A stretch of 64,000 nt of DNA from Pseudideonella sakaiensis (GCF_001293525.1 NZ_BBYR01000026.1:1-64000), one strand, 5' to 3'. Counted from the first letter of the stretch, positions 16,461 through 25,866 are shown. Translations and numbers: made by a program. Notes: generated by a model not told the origin, from the sequence alone.

Positions 16461-17120
16461 GTGACCGTGAAGAAGGCTGCCGCGCCCAAGCGGCGCGATG
16501 CCGACCTGGCCTACGAGGCCATCGAGGCGATGATCTCGACGATGGCGCTGCCGCCCGGCAGCCCCGTCGTCGAGGCCGAGATCTCCGAGCGCATCGCGCT
16601 CGGCCGCACGCCCGTGCGCGAGGCGCTGATGCGGCTGATGTCCATCGGGCTGATCGTGCAGCAGCCCCGGCGCGGCCTGCTGGTGTCGCCGATCGACCTG
16701 GCCAACCACCTCGACACCATCCTCACGCGGCGCGTGCTCGAGCGCGTGATCGCCTCGTGCTCGGCGCGCCGCGCCAACGCGGCCGAGCGCCAGCGGCTGA
16801 TGGACTGTGCCGAGCGCATGGTCGCCGCCGCCGCGCACGACGACCTCGCCGCCTACATGCGCGCCGACCACGACCTCGACACCGCCAACCACGCGGCCAG
16901 CCGCAACACCTCGGCCGTCACGGCCGTCGTGCCGCTGGTCACGCAGTGCCGGCGCTTCTGGTACGCCTACCAGCACGCCGGCGAGATCACGGAGGGGGCG
17001 CGCTGCCACGCGCTGCTGGCCAGCGGCATCGCCCGGGGCAGCGAGGCCGAGGCGGTGCAGGGCGCCGACGCGCTGATGGACTACCTGGAAGCCTTCACGC
17101 GGCGCGTGATCGACAACTGA
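16461..17120 (+). CDS. GntR-family (FCD) transcriptional regulator
   Basis: A 219-residue regulator. Residues about 14-80 are the winged helix-turn-helix (AYEAIEAMISTMALPPGSPV, then EAEISERIALGRTPVREALMRL, and QQPRRGLLVSPID). The rest is an all-helical FCD ligand domain with metal-type residues such as DHDLDTANH. GTG at 16461 is preferred because CAGGGAA stands 6 bases before it and the palindromic operator then lies upstream; in-frame ATGs at 16422 and 16431 would add 10-13 residues but have no ribosome binding site. It is divergent from the TRAP/lyase operon and probably represses it in the absence of substrate. Confidence 0.88.
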   Translation: MTVKKAAAPKRRDADLAYEAIEAMISTMALPPGSPVVEAEISERIALGRTPVREALMRLMSIGLIVQQPRRGLLVSPIDLANHLDTILTRRVLERVIASCSARRANAAERQRLMDCAERMVAAAAHDDLAAYMRADHDLDTANHAASRNTSAVTAVVPLVTQCRRFWYAYQHAGEITEGARCHALLASGIARGSEAEAVQGADALMDYLEAFTRRVIDN

Positions 17121-17162
17121 GACGCGGCGCGTGATCGACGACAGGCGCGGCGCGTGATCGAC
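17099..17162. repeat. Three direct copies of GCGGCGCGTGATCGAC
   Basis: The 16-base unit occurs at 17099-17114, 17124-17139 and 17147-17162 without mismatch. The first copy encodes RRVID at the C-terminus of the GntR protein; the others follow its stop codon. The pattern looks like a local duplication of the gene end. No function is evident. Confidence 0.8.
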
Positions 17163-17238
17163 GCCTGATCACGCCACCAGCGCCATCACGGGCCCGCCGG
17201 GTCCTTCGCTGCGGTCTGCACGGCGCGGCGGTCCCGCC

Positions 17239-18117
17239 TCAGCCGCGTTCGAGGTCCGGCCCGTCCAGCGCCAGCATCACCTGCGTCGCCCCATCCGCGC
17301 CGGTCGCCAGCCGGATCGCGCCGCCGAAGAGCCGCTCCAGCCCGCGCCGCAGCGCGGCGTCGTGCGGCGCGCCGTCGAGCACCAGGCGCCCCTGGTCGAG
17401 CCCGAGCACGCGGTCCGCGCGCAGCGCGATCGGCAGGTCGTGCAGCACCGTCACCACGCAGCGCGGTGCGGCGGTGTCGCGGGCGAGGCGGGCGAACAGG
17501 CGGGCCAGGGCCACCTGGTGCGGGGCGTCGAGGTGCGTGGTGGGCTCGTCGAGCAGCAGGCAGGGGGCCTCGGTCGCGAGGGCGCGGGCGAGCAGCACGC
17601 GCTGGCGCTCGCCGCCGGAGAGGGTGTGCAGGCGGCGGTCGGCCCAGTCGGTGGACTCGGTCAGGGCCATCGCGCGGTCGACGGCGGCGGCGTCGCGCGC
17701 GCCGGGCGTGCCGAGCAGGCCGAGGTGGGCGATGCGCCCCAGCTCGACGGTCTCGCGCACCGTCAGTTCGCCGCTGGTCTCCGCCTGCTGGGCCAGCCAC
17801 GCGAGGCGCGGCGCGCGCCGCGCGGGCGCGAGGCGGGCGAGGTCGTCGCCGTCGAGCCGGACCTGGCCCGCGTCGGGGCGCAGCAGGCCGGCCAGCGCGC
17901 GCAGCAGCGTGGACTTGCCGGCGCCGTTCGGCCCGACGATGGCGGTCCAGCCGGGGGCGATCGCCAGCGTGATGCCGTCCAGCACGTCACGGCCGCCGAG
18001 TCGCAGGTGCAGGTCGCTCGCGTGCAGGCGTGCGCCGGCCTGCCCGGCCCTGCGGGTCACGCCGGCCGCGCCGGCGGGGGTGACGGCACCGGCCGGCGGC
18101 AAGGCCATGCCCGTCAT
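17239..18117 (-). CDS. btuD: Cobalamin ABC transporter ATP-binding protein (BtuD-like)
   Basis: A 292-residue ABC ATPase of the FepC/BtuD group. Walker A GPNGAGKST (62-70), Q-loop in WLAQQAET, signature LSGGERQRVLLARAL, Walker B CLLLDEPTTHLD and H-loop VLHDLPIAL are all intact. A 30-residue Gly/Ala-rich N-terminal extension precedes the domain; ATG at 18108 would shorten it slightly. It overlaps the permease by ATGA and ends the operon. The preceding riboswitch, BtuB and BtuF point to cobalamin rather than iron-siderophore as substrate. Confidence 0.88.
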   Translation of the reverse strand: MTGMALPPAGAVTPAGAAGVTRRAGQAGARLHASDLHLRLGGRDVLDGITLAIAPGWTAIVGPNGAGKSTLLRALAGLLRPDAGQVRLDGDDLARLAPARRAPRLAWLAQQAETSGELTVRETVELGRIAHLGLLGTPGARDAAAVDRAMALTESTDWADRRLHTLSGGERQRVLLARALATEAPCLLLDEPTTHLDAPHQVALARLFARLARDTAAPRCVVTVLHDLPIALRADRVLGLDQGRLVLDGAPHDAALRRGLERLFGGAIRLATGADGATQVMLALDGPDLERG

Positions 18118-19244
18118 CCCAGCCCCCGGCGCCGCAACAGCACGAAGAGGTAGAGGCCGCCGAGCACGCCGGTGACCACGCCGACCGGCAGCTCCTGCGG
18201 CGCCAGCGCGGCGCGCGACAGCACGTCGGCGCCGAGCAGCAGCACCGCGCCCATGGCCGCGCTGGCCGGCAGCAGCCAGGCATGGGGCCCGGGCGCATGG
18301 CGGCGCACCAGGTGCGGCGCGACCAGGCCGACGAAGGCGACCAGGCCGGCCTGGGACACGGCCAGTGCGGTGGCGAGGCTGAGCATCAGCACCAGCGCGA
18401 GCCGCGTGCGGCCGAGGTCGAGGCCGAGGCTGGCGGCGCTGTCCTCGCCGAGCGTCAGCGCGTCGAGGCCGCGCGCGAGCCGGCGCGACAGCAGCAGCAG
18501 CGCGCCGAGGCCGGCGGCCATGGCCGCCAGCGAGGCCGGGCCGATGAAGCTGGTGCTGCCGAGCAGGAAGGCCTGCTTGCCGCGCAGCGCGTCGGGCGAG
18601 GCCACGGTGATCAGGTCGCTGGCGGCACCCATCAGCACGCCGACGACGACGCCGGCCAGCAGCAGGCGCAGCGTGTGCGCCGCGCCGCGCGCCAGCGAGA
18701 GCGTCAGCGCGACGCCGCCGAGCGCGCCGGCGAAGGCCGCGACGACCAGGCCGATGCGCTCGATCCACGCGGCGGTGGCCAGGCTGATCGCCACGCCGCC
18801 CAGCGTCGCGGCGGCCAGCACGCCCACCACGGCGAGGCCCGCGCCGGCCGCGGAGCCGAGCAGGTAGGGGTCGGCCAGCGGGTTGCGGAACAGGCCCTGG
18901 GCGAGGGCGCCGGCCAGCCCGAGCAGCGCGCCGACGAGGGCAGCGCCGAGGCTGCGAGGCAGGCGGATCTCGCCGACGATCAGGCCGGCCTGGCCGTCCT
19001 GCCAGAGCGCGACCAGCCCGGACGGCGAGAAGCCGTCGGCGCCGGTGGCGAGCCCGGCGAGCAGCCCGGCGATCACCAGCGCCGCGAGGGTGGTCGCGAG
19101 CCGGCGACGGCGCGCGGCGTCCGTGAGCCGGGCATGCGCGGCGGGTGCCGGCGCGGCGCTCGACGGCCGCGGCGCCGACGCGGCAGCCCTTGGTGGGGGC
19201 CAGGGCCGAGGAGGCTCGCCGGCCGGGTCTCCGTGCGGCCTCAT
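18114..19244 (-). CDS. btuC: Cobalamin ABC transporter permease (BtuC/FecCD family)
   Basis: A 376-residue permease with about ten membrane segments after a 50-residue Ala/Pro/Arg-rich leader. Family stretches visible are RLPRSLGAALVGALLGLAG, QGLFRNPLADPYLLGSAAGAG, LAGVVVGVLMGAASDL, GLVAFVGLVAPHLVRRHAPG and ELPVGVVTGVLGGLYLFVLL. GLVAPHLVR is the cytoplasmic loop that contacts the ATPase. It overlaps btuF and btuD by 4 bases each. Confidence 0.9.
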   Translation of the reverse strand: MRPHGDPAGEPPRPWPPPRAAASAPRPSSAAPAPAAHARLTDAARRRRLATTLAALVIAGLLAGLATGADGFSPSGLVALWQDGQAGLIVGEIRLPRSLGAALVGALLGLAGALAQGLFRNPLADPYLLGSAAGAGLAVVGVLAAATLGGVAISLATAAWIERIGLVVAAFAGALGGVALTLSLARGAAHTLRLLLAGVVVGVLMGAASDLITVASPDALRGKQAFLLGSTSFIGPASLAAMAAGLGALLLLSRRLARGLDALTLGEDSAASLGLDLGRTRLALVLMLSLATALAVSQAGLVAFVGLVAPHLVRRHAPGPHAWLLPASAAMGAVLLLGADVLSRAALAPQELPVGVVTGVLGGLYLFVLLRRRGLG

Positions 19245-20155
19245 CGCGCCAGCCCCTCGAGGCAGCGCGCGATGACGTCGGCGGCGTCGCCGAGCCAGGG
19301 GCCGGGCCGTGTGAGCAGCTCGTAGTCGGCGCTCGAGAAGCCGCAGCGGCGGCCGTCGCGCAGCGCGGGCAGCGCGCCCCAGCCGGGCCGGGCGGCGAGC
19401 GCGGCCTGTTCGCGCGCGAGGCCCATCACGATCTCGGGCCGCGCGCGCACGATGAACTCGGGATTGAGCTTGGGGAAGGGGCCGAGCGCCGGCGGCACGA
19501 TGTTGCTCAGGCCGAGCCGGGCGAGCAGTTCGCCGACGAAGGAGCTGCTGCCGGCCGCGTAGGGCCCGCCGCCCAGCTCGAAGTAGACCGTGCGCCCGCG
19601 CAGGCCCGGCGGCACGCGCTGCGCCGCGGCGGCCAGCGCCTGCTCCAGCTGCCGCCAGAGCCGGCCGCCGGCCTCGGCGTCGCCGAGCAGGCGCGCCAGC
19701 GTGTCGAGGCTGCGCTGCACGTCGGCGAGGCCGTCCGAGCGCAGCCGCAGCACGCGCAGGCCGAGCGCGTCGAGCCGGTCCAGCACGCGCGCCGACAGCG
19801 AGGCCAGCACCACGTCCGGCTGCAGCGCGACGATCGCCTCCAGGCGGGCGTCGTCCAGCCCCCCGAGCCGGGGCAGGCGCTGCACCGCGGCGGGCCAGTT
19901 CGAGTAGCGGTCGACGCCGACCAGGCGGTCGGCTGCGCCCAGCGCGCCGACCATCTCGGTCAGCGAGGGCATCATCGAGACGATGCGGCGCGGCGTCGCG
20001 TCGAAGCGGTGCTCGGCGCCCCGGTCGTCGCGCAGCACGACGGTGGCGGCGCGTGCCGGTGCCGCGGCGGCCAGGGCCAGGCCCGCGCCGCCCAGGCGCG
20101 CGCCCGCGGCCAGCGCCGACGCGCCGGCGAGCCAGTGGCGGCGCGACGGATTCAT
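19241..20155 (-). CDS. btuF: Periplasmic cobalamin-binding protein (BtuF-like)
   Basis: A 304-residue helical-backbone metal-receptor-type binding protein. The signal MNPSRRHWLAGASALAAGARL has an RR pair and may use Tat. The mature protein has RRIVSMMPSLTEMVGALG, RLVGVDRYSNWP, LPRLGGLDDARLEAIVALQPDVVL and a C-terminal lobe with ELGGGPYAAGSSSFVGELLARLG. GVDRYSNWP is typical of BtuF rather than siderophore-binding relatives. It should hand corrinoid to BtuCD. Start and stop overlap neighbours by ATGA. Confidence 0.88.
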   Translation of the reverse strand: MNPSRRHWLAGASALAAGARLGGAGLALAAAAPARAATVVLRDDRGAEHRFDATPRRIVSMMPSLTEMVGALGAADRLVGVDRYSNWPAAVQRLPRLGGLDDARLEAIVALQPDVVLASLSARVLDRLDALGLRVLRLRSDGLADVQRSLDTLARLLGDAEAGGRLWRQLEQALAAAAQRVPPGLRGRTVYFELGGGPYAAGSSSFVGELLARLGLSNIVPPALGPFPKLNPEFIVRARPEIVMGLAREQAALAARPGWGALPALRDGRRCGFSSADYELLTRPGPWLGDAADVIARCLEGLAR

Positions 20156-21603
20156 GCCGCGGCTCCGCCGGGTGCGAGCGGCGCGGCAGCGGCCGCGCAT
20201 GGTCCCGAGGCCGAACCCGACACGGGGGGGCCGGCCTGCATGGCGTCCCTGTCCGCGTCCACGCCCGAGTCCGCGGCCGCGCCCCAGCGTGCCGGCCCGG
20301 CGCCGAACAGCGCGGCCGCCAGCACCGCCGACGACGGGAACCACGGATGGAACCAGCTCGCCAGCACGCTGCCGTGCCGATAGACCGGCTCGCCGAGGCC
20401 GCCGGCGGGCGGACGGGTGTGGCGCAGCGGCGTCAGGCCGGTCTCGAAGCGGGCCCAGTGGAAACTGTGGCCGCGCAGCACCTGGCCCTCGTGCTGCAGC
20501 GCCTGCGGGCCGAGCGCGGCGAGCTGGCGCCCCAGCACCGCGGTGCCGGGCAGCAGGCCCCACATCGGGTGGCGGCGCCCCTGGGCATCGAGCAGCGCGT
20601 CCGCCAGCGCGATCAGCCCGCCACACTCGGCCCACAGCGGCCGGCCGGCCGCGACATGGGCGGCCAGCGCGGCGCGCAGGTCGGTGCAGCGGGCCAGCGC
20701 GGCGGCGTGCAGCTCGGGATAGCCGCCCGGCAGCCAGACGGCGTCGCAGGCGGGCAGGGCGTCGCCGGCCAGCGGCGAGAAGCGCAGCACGCGCGCGCCC
20801 ATCGCGCGCAGCAGCGCGAGGTTGCCCTCGTGCACGAAGGCGAAGGCCGCGTCGTGGGCGAGCGCGATGCGGCACCCCGCCAGCAGCGCCGGCACGGCCG
20901 GGGCCGCCGGCGAGGCCGGGGCGGTCCAGCGCGGCCAGTCGGCGAGCGGTCGGGCGCCCAGCGGGGTGGCCGCGAGGGCATCGGCCGCGGCGTCGAGCCG
21001 GCGCAGCGCGTCGGGCAGTTCGTGCGCGCCGGTCAGGCCGAGGTGGCGCTCCGGCAGGCGCCACGCGCCGTCCTGCGGCAGGTGGCCGAGCCAGTCGGCG
21101 GGATCGTCCAGCGCGCCTTGCAGCAGCCGCGCATGGCCGTCGCTGCCCACGCGGTTGGCCAGCACGCCGGCCCAGGGCAGGCCCGGGCGCCAGCGGCGCA
21201 GCCCGTGCACCACCGCGCCGAAGCTCTGCGCCATCGCCGACGCATCGACCACGGCCAGCACCGGCAGCCGGAAGCGGCGCGCCAGGTCGGCCGCGCTCGG
21301 CGGGCCGTCGTACAGGCCCATCACCCCCTCGACGATGACGAGATCGGCGGTGGCCGCGGCCGCGGCGAGCCGGCGCGCGCAGTCGTCCTCGCCATTGATC
21401 CACAGGTCCAGCGGGTCGACCGGCTGGCCGGAGGCCAGCGCCAGCCACTGCGGATCGATGAAGTCGGCGCCGACCTTGAACACGCGCACCCGCGCGCCGG
21501 CGCGGGCATGGCGGCGTGCCAGCGCTGCCGCCACGGTGGTCTTGCCCTGGCCGGAGGCCGGGGCGGCGATCAGCAGGGCGGCGGCGCTGCCGGGCGGGTT
21601 CAC
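20152..21603 (-). CDS. cbiA: Cobyrinate/hydrogenobyrinate a,c-diamide synthase
   Basis: A 483-residue glutamine-dependent amidase of the CbiA/CobB family, which amidates the a and c side chains of the corrin ring. The N-terminal ATP-binding domain has APASGQGKTTVAAAL and KVGADFIDPQWLALASGQP, then VIVEGVMGLYDG. The C-terminal glutaminase domain has VWLPGGYPELHAAAL and the nucleophile in LWAECGGLIALADAL. GTG at 21603 is chosen; it avoids overlap with btuB. The last 50 residues are a low-complexity Ala/Gly/Pro tail not needed by the family. Its place inside an uptake operon is notable: it may act on salvaged or de novo intermediates. Confidence 0.88.
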   Translation of the reverse strand: MNPPGSAAALLIAAPASGQGKTTVAAALARRHARAGARVRVFKVGADFIDPQWLALASGQPVDPLDLWINGEDDCARRLAAAAATADLVIVEGVMGLYDGPPSAADLARRFRLPVLAVVDASAMAQSFGAVVHGLRRWRPGLPWAGVLANRVGSDGHARLLQGALDDPADWLGHLPQDGAWRLPERHLGLTGAHELPDALRRLDAAADALAATPLGARPLADWPRWTAPASPAAPAVPALLAGCRIALAHDAAFAFVHEGNLALLRAMGARVLRFSPLAGDALPACDAVWLPGGYPELHAAALARCTDLRAALAAHVAAGRPLWAECGGLIALADALLDAQGRRHPMWGLLPGTAVLGRQLAALGPQALQHEGQVLRGHSFHWARFETGLTPLRHTRPPAGGLGEPVYRHGSVLASWFHPWFPSSAVLAAALFGAGPARWGAAADSGVDADRDAMQAGPPVSGSASGPCAAAAAPLAPGGAAA

Positions 21604-21610
21604 GCCAGCC

Positions 21611-23446
21611 TCAGTTCGGCGACCAGCGCAGGCCCAGCTGCACGCTGCGCCCCGGGGTGGCGTAGGTGCGCGCCAGCGCATAGGCCTTGTCGCCGACGTT
21701 GTCGACCCGGCCCTCGAGGCTCAGGCCGGGGGCCAGGCTGCGCGCCACGCGCAGGTTCACCAGGCCGTAGCCGCCCAGGCGCAGGGTGTTGGCGGCATCG
21801 TCCCAGCGCGCCCCGGCGGCCTGCAGCTCGGCGCCGAGCGTCCAGCCGGCGAGCGCGGTGTCGGCGCCGAACGACGCGAGCTGCCGCGCGCGGCGCGCCA
21901 GCGTCTTGCCGGTGGCGAGGTTGCGCGGGTCGTGCCAGTCGAGTGAGCCGCGCAGCGCGACGGCGCCGATCCGCGTGCGTCCGGCCAGCGTCACGCCCTC
22001 GTAGCGCACCGCGCCCACGTTCTCGTAGCAGCCGAAGGGCGAGGCGCAGGCGCCGGCGCCGCCGAAGTTGATCAGGTCGCGCACGCGGTTGCGCCAGGTG
22101 CTCAGCTCGGCGCCGTGCTCGCCGTCGGCCCAGCGCAGGCCGAGCTCGAGGTTGCGGCCGCTCTCCGGCTGCAGCGTCGCCACGCCGTACTCGCTGAAGC
22201 GCTGGTAGAGCGTGGGGGCGCGGAACGAGGTCGCCGCCGACGCGGTGGCGCGCCAGCCCGGTGCGAAGGCCCAGCCCCAGGCCAGGCCGCCGGTGTCCTT
22301 GCCGCCGAAGCTGCTGTCGCGGTCGTGGCGCAGGTGGGCCTGCAGCGCGTGGGCGCCGAAGTCGCCGCGCCAGCCCAGCGCGAGGGCGTCCTGGTGGCGC
22401 TCGCCGGCGAGCGTGGCGGCGAAGGCGGTGGCGGGGTTCAGCAGCGCGTCCTCGCGCCGCTCCAGCGCCACGCTCAGCCGCTGGCTGCCCAGGCGCTGCT
22501 CGTGCTGCAGCAGCAGGTTGCGCAGCCGCGTCTCGGTCCGGTAGAACGATGGCTGGGACTCGTAGGTGCTGCGCGACTCGCCCAGCTGCAGCCGCGTGGT
22601 GGCGTCGCCGTTCCACGCGGCCTGCCAGCCCAGCGTGCCGCTGCGCAGCGTGTGCGTCGCGACGTCGTCGGCGCTGGCACTGGCGTCGTACTGCGCGCGC
22701 AGCCGGGTGGCCAGCAGCGTCGCGTCGACGCGGTGCACCCGGTCCAGCTGCCAGCCCAGCTGCCCGCTGCCGGCGTCGCGTCGCCAGCCGTCGCGGTCGG
22801 GGTTCGCGGTCGGGATGGGGCGCGCGTTGATGCCGTCGGCGCGGTCGTGCGACAGCGACAGCGCATAGTCGAGTCCGGCGCCGGCGCCGCTCAGGCCGGC
22901 CTCGACGCGGGCCAGGCCGTCCGAGCCCGCGCCGACGTAGCCGCTCGGCCGCCAGCCCTCGCGGCCGCGCCGCGTGAACAGCTGCACCACGCCGGCCACG
23001 GCGTCGGAGCCATAGACGCCGCCAGCCGGCCCGCGCAGCACCTCGATGCGCTCGATCTGCGCGAGCGGGATCTGCTCCCAGATCGCGCCGCCGGTGGCCT
23101 GCGAGTCGAGCCGGACGCCGTCGAGGTAGACCGCGGTGTGCCGCGCCTCCCCGCCGCGGATGAAGACGCTGGTGGTGCCGCCGGGGCCGCCGTTGCGCGC
23201 GAAGGCGATGCCGGGCAGGCGGCCCAGCAGGTCGGCGACGTCGGTGGCGCCGCTGCGCTCGATCGCGGCGCGGTCGAGCACCGAGACGTCGGCCAGCGCG
23301 CGCCCGAGCGGCTCGGGGGCGCGGCGGGTGACGGTGACCGTCTCGAGCGAGGTCACCGGCTGGGACTGGGCGACGGCCGCAGCGGTGGCCAGCAGGGCCG
23401 CCAGGCCGGCGGCGGCCCGGCCGACCGGCGGGACACGCAGCGCCAT
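21611..23446 (-). CDS. btuB: TonB-dependent cobalamin receptor (BtuB-like)
   Basis: A 611-residue outer-membrane receptor, close to E. coli BtuB (614). A signal peptide ([28 protein letters not shown]) leads to a TonB-box-like ETVTVT. The plug has GATDVADLLGRLPGIAF, VFIRGGEARHTAVYLDGVRLD and IERIEVLRGPAGGVYGSDAVAGVVQ. A 22-strand barrel follows, ending NLRVARSLAPGLSL, DNVGDKAYALARTYATPGRSV and a final aromatic-rich strand. The start at 23446 is set by the signal peptide; the longer open frame runs through the riboswitch. It is first of the cobalamin operon. Confidence 0.92.
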   Translation of the reverse strand: MALRVPPVGRAAAGLAALLATAAAVAQSQPVTSLETVTVTRRAPEPLGRALADVSVLDRAAIERSGATDVADLLGRLPGIAFARNGGPGGTTSVFIRGGEARHTAVYLDGVRLDSQATGGAIWEQIPLAQIERIEVLRGPAGGVYGSDAVAGVVQLFTRRGREGWRPSGYVGAGSDGLARVEAGLSGAGAGLDYALSLSHDRADGINARPIPTANPDRDGWRRDAGSGQLGWQLDRVHRVDATLLATRLRAQYDASASADDVATHTLRSGTLGWQAAWNGDATTRLQLGESRSTYESQPSFYRTETRLRNLLLQHEQRLGSQRLSVALERREDALLNPATAFAATLAGERHQDALALGWRGDFGAHALQAHLRHDRDSSFGGKDTGGLAWGWAFAPGWRATASAATSFRAPTLYQRFSEYGVATLQPESGRNLELGLRWADGEHGAELSTWRNRVRDLINFGGAGACASPFGCYENVGAVRYEGVTLAGRTRIGAVALRGSLDWHDPRNLATGKTLARRARQLASFGADTALAGWTLGAELQAAGARWDDAANTLRLGGYGLVNLRVARSLAPGLSLEGRVDNVGDKAYALARTYATPGRSVQLGLRWSPN

Positions 23447-23631
23447 GGCGGTGCGCGAACGGGGGAGAACGACAGGGGCGATGCAGGCCGTGCCGGCGCG
23501 CAGGCGGCAGGAGGTCGCGCCACGGCGACCGAAGAGAGGGGACATGATGACGGGGACAGGATGCGTGCGCAGCCGCTTCCCCGCAGCCTCGCACCTCATG
23601 GCGCACCGCTCGCACGGCGCGCCGCCTCGTT

Positions 23632-23814
23632 GGCCGGTATCCGGGCTGACGGACGTCCCCGTGTCCCCTTCCCAGGCGGCGGTCGCGCGCACGCGGCCGC
23701 TGCCCAGTGGGTCTCGACACGGGGCGGGAAACCGCGGTTTCCCGTCCGCTTACCGTTGCGGGGGCAGCTCAGGTGGGGGCCGCCGCGTGCCGCGCGGCCC
23801 TTCCTGATTCCCGT
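23632..23814 (-). ncRNA. Cobalamin riboswitch
   Basis: On the minus strand the leader contains GGGAATCAGGAAG near its 5' end, the B12 box GAGCTGCCCCCGCAACGGTA (complement of 23751-23770), and the 3' element AGCCCGGATACCGGCC (complement of 23632-23647). These are the conserved core elements of the AdoCbl riboswitch in the right order and spacing. It lies about 185 bases before the btuB start and should switch the operon off when cobalamin is plentiful. The stretch between it and btuB holds no clear terminator, so translational or distal control is open. Confidence 0.95.
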
Positions 23815-23870
23815 TGAACTGTCTCGGCCGGGCGGCCTCGACGAGCACCAACGCGGCGGATGATAGCGCG

Positions 23871-24122
23871 TCAGTGCGGACGGGCGACCGGCAGCGGGTG
23901 CAGCGCGGTGCCATCGGCCAGCCGCATGCCGCCGTCGCGCTGCGCGGTGACGCGGGTGCCGTCCGCATGCCGGAACTCGAGCTCGCCGGTGGGGTGCCAG
24001 TGCTCCTCGGCGTCCGGCAGGCCCTCGAGGTGGACGAGGTGCTCGTAGGCGTGGACGACGTGGTCGCGGCCCTGGTCGTCGCGCAGGCGCAGGGTGTCGA
24101 GCCGATGCAGTTTGCGGTCCAT
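23871..24122 (-). CDS. Small His-rich hypothetical protein
   Basis: An 83-residue protein that I do not recognise. It begins [20 protein letters not shown] and contains beta-strand-like alternation and eight or nine histidines (HEHL-like [21 protein letters not shown]). AGGAGA stands about 6 bases before the ATG, and the frame is otherwise tidy, so it is probably real. No signal peptide or membrane segment. It is divergent from the aldehyde dehydrogenase gene and its stop lies just upstream of the cobalamin riboswitch. Confidence 0.6.
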   Translation of the reverse strand: MDRKLHRLDTLRLRDDQGRDHVVHAYEHLVHLEGLPDAEEHWHPTGELEFRHADGTRVTAQRDGGMRLADGTALHPLPVARPH

Positions 24123-24342
24123 GGAACTCTCCTGGCATCGGCCGACGCCGCACCGCGGCGCCGGCCGGGGGTGGGTGGGTCGGGGCATTGGACGCCGTCG
24201 GCGCCGGGCTGCCAAGCATCCCCGGGCTGCCAGGGCGGTCTTCCCGGGGCCGGTCGATATACTGGCCCGAACCCCCGCCGCAGGCCCCGGTGTCCCCGGG
24301 CCGTCGGCGATCCCGACCCACCGCATCCGCCCGGAGACGCGC

Positions 24343-25785
24343 ATGAGCACGACCTATCCCGACACCCTGCTGCTGATCGACAACGAATGGGTCGAGCCCG
24401 TCGCGCGGCAGTTCATCGACGTGGTGAACCCGGCGACCGGCCAGGTGATCGGCAAGGTCGCCAAGGCCGGCCGCGAGGACCTGGACCGGGCGCTGGCCGC
24501 CGCCGAGCGCGGCTTCGCGGCCTGGCGCAAGGTGCCGGCGCACGAGCGCGCCGCGATCATGCGCCGCGCCGCCGGGCTGCTGCGCGAGCGGGCCGACGAC
24601 ATCGCCCGCGTGCTGACGCAGGAGCAGGGCAAGCCGCTGGCCGAGGCGCGCGTCGAGACGCTGGCCGGCGCCGACATCATCGAGTGGTTCGCCGACGAGG
24701 CGCGCCGCGTCTACGGCCGCATCGTGCCCTCGCGCAACCTGCAGGCTCAGCAGCTGGTGATCAAGGAGCCGGTCGGTCCGGTGGCCGCCTTCACGCCGTG
24801 GAACTTCCCGATCAACCAGATCGTCCGCAAGCTCGGCGCGGCGCTCGCCAGCGGCTGCTCCTTCCTCGTCAAGGCGCCGGAAGAGACGCCGGCCTCGCCG
24901 GCGGCGCTGCTGCGTTGCTTCGTCGATGCAGGCATCCCCACCGGCACGATCGGCCTCGTGTTCGGCGTGCCGGCCGAGATCTCGAGCTACCTGATCGCCA
25001 GCCCGGTGATCCGCAAGGTCACCTTCACCGGGTCGACGGCCGTCGGCAAGGAACTGGCCGCGCTGGCTGGCCGCCACATGAAGCGGGTGACGATGGAGCT
25101 GGGCGGCCATGCGCCGGTGATCGTCTGCGAGGACGCGGACGTCGCGCTCGCGGTCAAGGCCTCCGGCGCGGCGAAGTTCCGCAACGCCGGCCAGGTCTGC
25201 ATCTCGCCGACCCGCTTCCTGGTGCACCACAGCGTCAAGGCCGCCTTCGTCGAAGCGCTGGTCAAGCATGCCCAGGGCCTGAAGCTCGGCAACGGCCTGG
25301 AGGCCGGCACCACGCTCGGCCCGCTGGCCAACACGCGCCGCGTCGGCGCGATCGACCAGGTGATCGCCGATGCGCGCGCCAAGGGCGCGGCGGTGCTGAC
25401 CGGGGGCGAGCGCGTCGGCAGCGCCGGCAACTTCTACGCGCCGACCGTGCTGGCCGACGTGCCGCTGGAGGCCAGCGTCTTCAACGACGAGCCCTTCGGC
25501 CCGGTGGCCGCGGTGCGCGGCTTCGACACGCTGGAGGAGGCGATCGCCGAGGCGAACCGCCTGCCCTATGGCCTGGCCGGCTATGCCTTCACCCGCTCGA
25601 TCCGCCACGCGCACGTGCTGGCGCAGTCGGTCGAGGTGGGCATGCTGTGGATCAACCAGCCGGCCGCGCCGACGCCGGAAATGCCCTTCGGCGGCGTGAA
25701 GGACTCGGGCTACGGCTCCGAGGGCGGCCCGGAGGCGCTGGAGGCCTACCTGGTGCCGAAGGCGGTCTCGATCATGGCCGTCTGA
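24343..25785 (+). CDS. NAD(P)-dependent aldehyde dehydrogenase, succinate-semialdehyde-type
   Basis: A 480-residue aldehyde dehydrogenase. Key parts are [19 protein letters not shown] with the catalytic asparagine, the cofactor loop [16 protein letters not shown], the general base in [13 protein letters not shown], and the nucleophile Cys in [14 protein letters not shown]. It ends [22 protein letters not shown]. The overall pattern is closest to succinate-semialdehyde and ketoglutarate-semialdehyde dehydrogenases, but substrate is not settled by sequence. It stands alone between divergent genes, with no pathway neighbours. Confidence 0.88.
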   Translation: MSTTYPDTLLLIDNEWVEPVARQFIDVVNPATGQVIGKVAKAGREDLDRALAAAERGFAAWRKVPAHERAAIMRRAAGLLRERADDIARVLTQEQGKPLAEARVETLAGADIIEWFADEARRVYGRIVPSRNLQAQQLVIKEPVGPVAAFTPWNFPINQIVRKLGAALASGCSFLVKAPEETPASPAALLRCFVDAGIPTGTIGLVFGVPAEISSYLIASPVIRKVTFTGSTAVGKELAALAGRHMKRVTMELGGHAPVIVCEDADVALAVKASGAAKFRNAGQVCISPTRFLVHHSVKAAFVEALVKHAQGLKLGNGLEAGTTLGPLANTRRVGAIDQVIADARAKGAAVLTGGERVGSAGNFYAPTVLADVPLEASVFNDEPFGPVAAVRGFDTLEEAIAEANRLPYGLAGYAFTRSIRHAHVLAQSVEVGMLWINQPAAPTPEMPFGGVKDSGYGSEGGPEALEAYLVPKAVSIMAV

Positions 25786-25866
25786 GGCCGGTGTCGGGCG
25801 CCGCGCGGGCTCCCGCGCCGCGCCCGACGCCCGTCGAGCCGCGCGCCCGCGCGGCGCGTGCACGGT

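Noticed and set aside
17186-17800. Additional minus-strand frame overlapping btuD
   Set aside because: Arg/Pro/Ala-rich and without features; the ABC ATPase motifs lie in the other frame.
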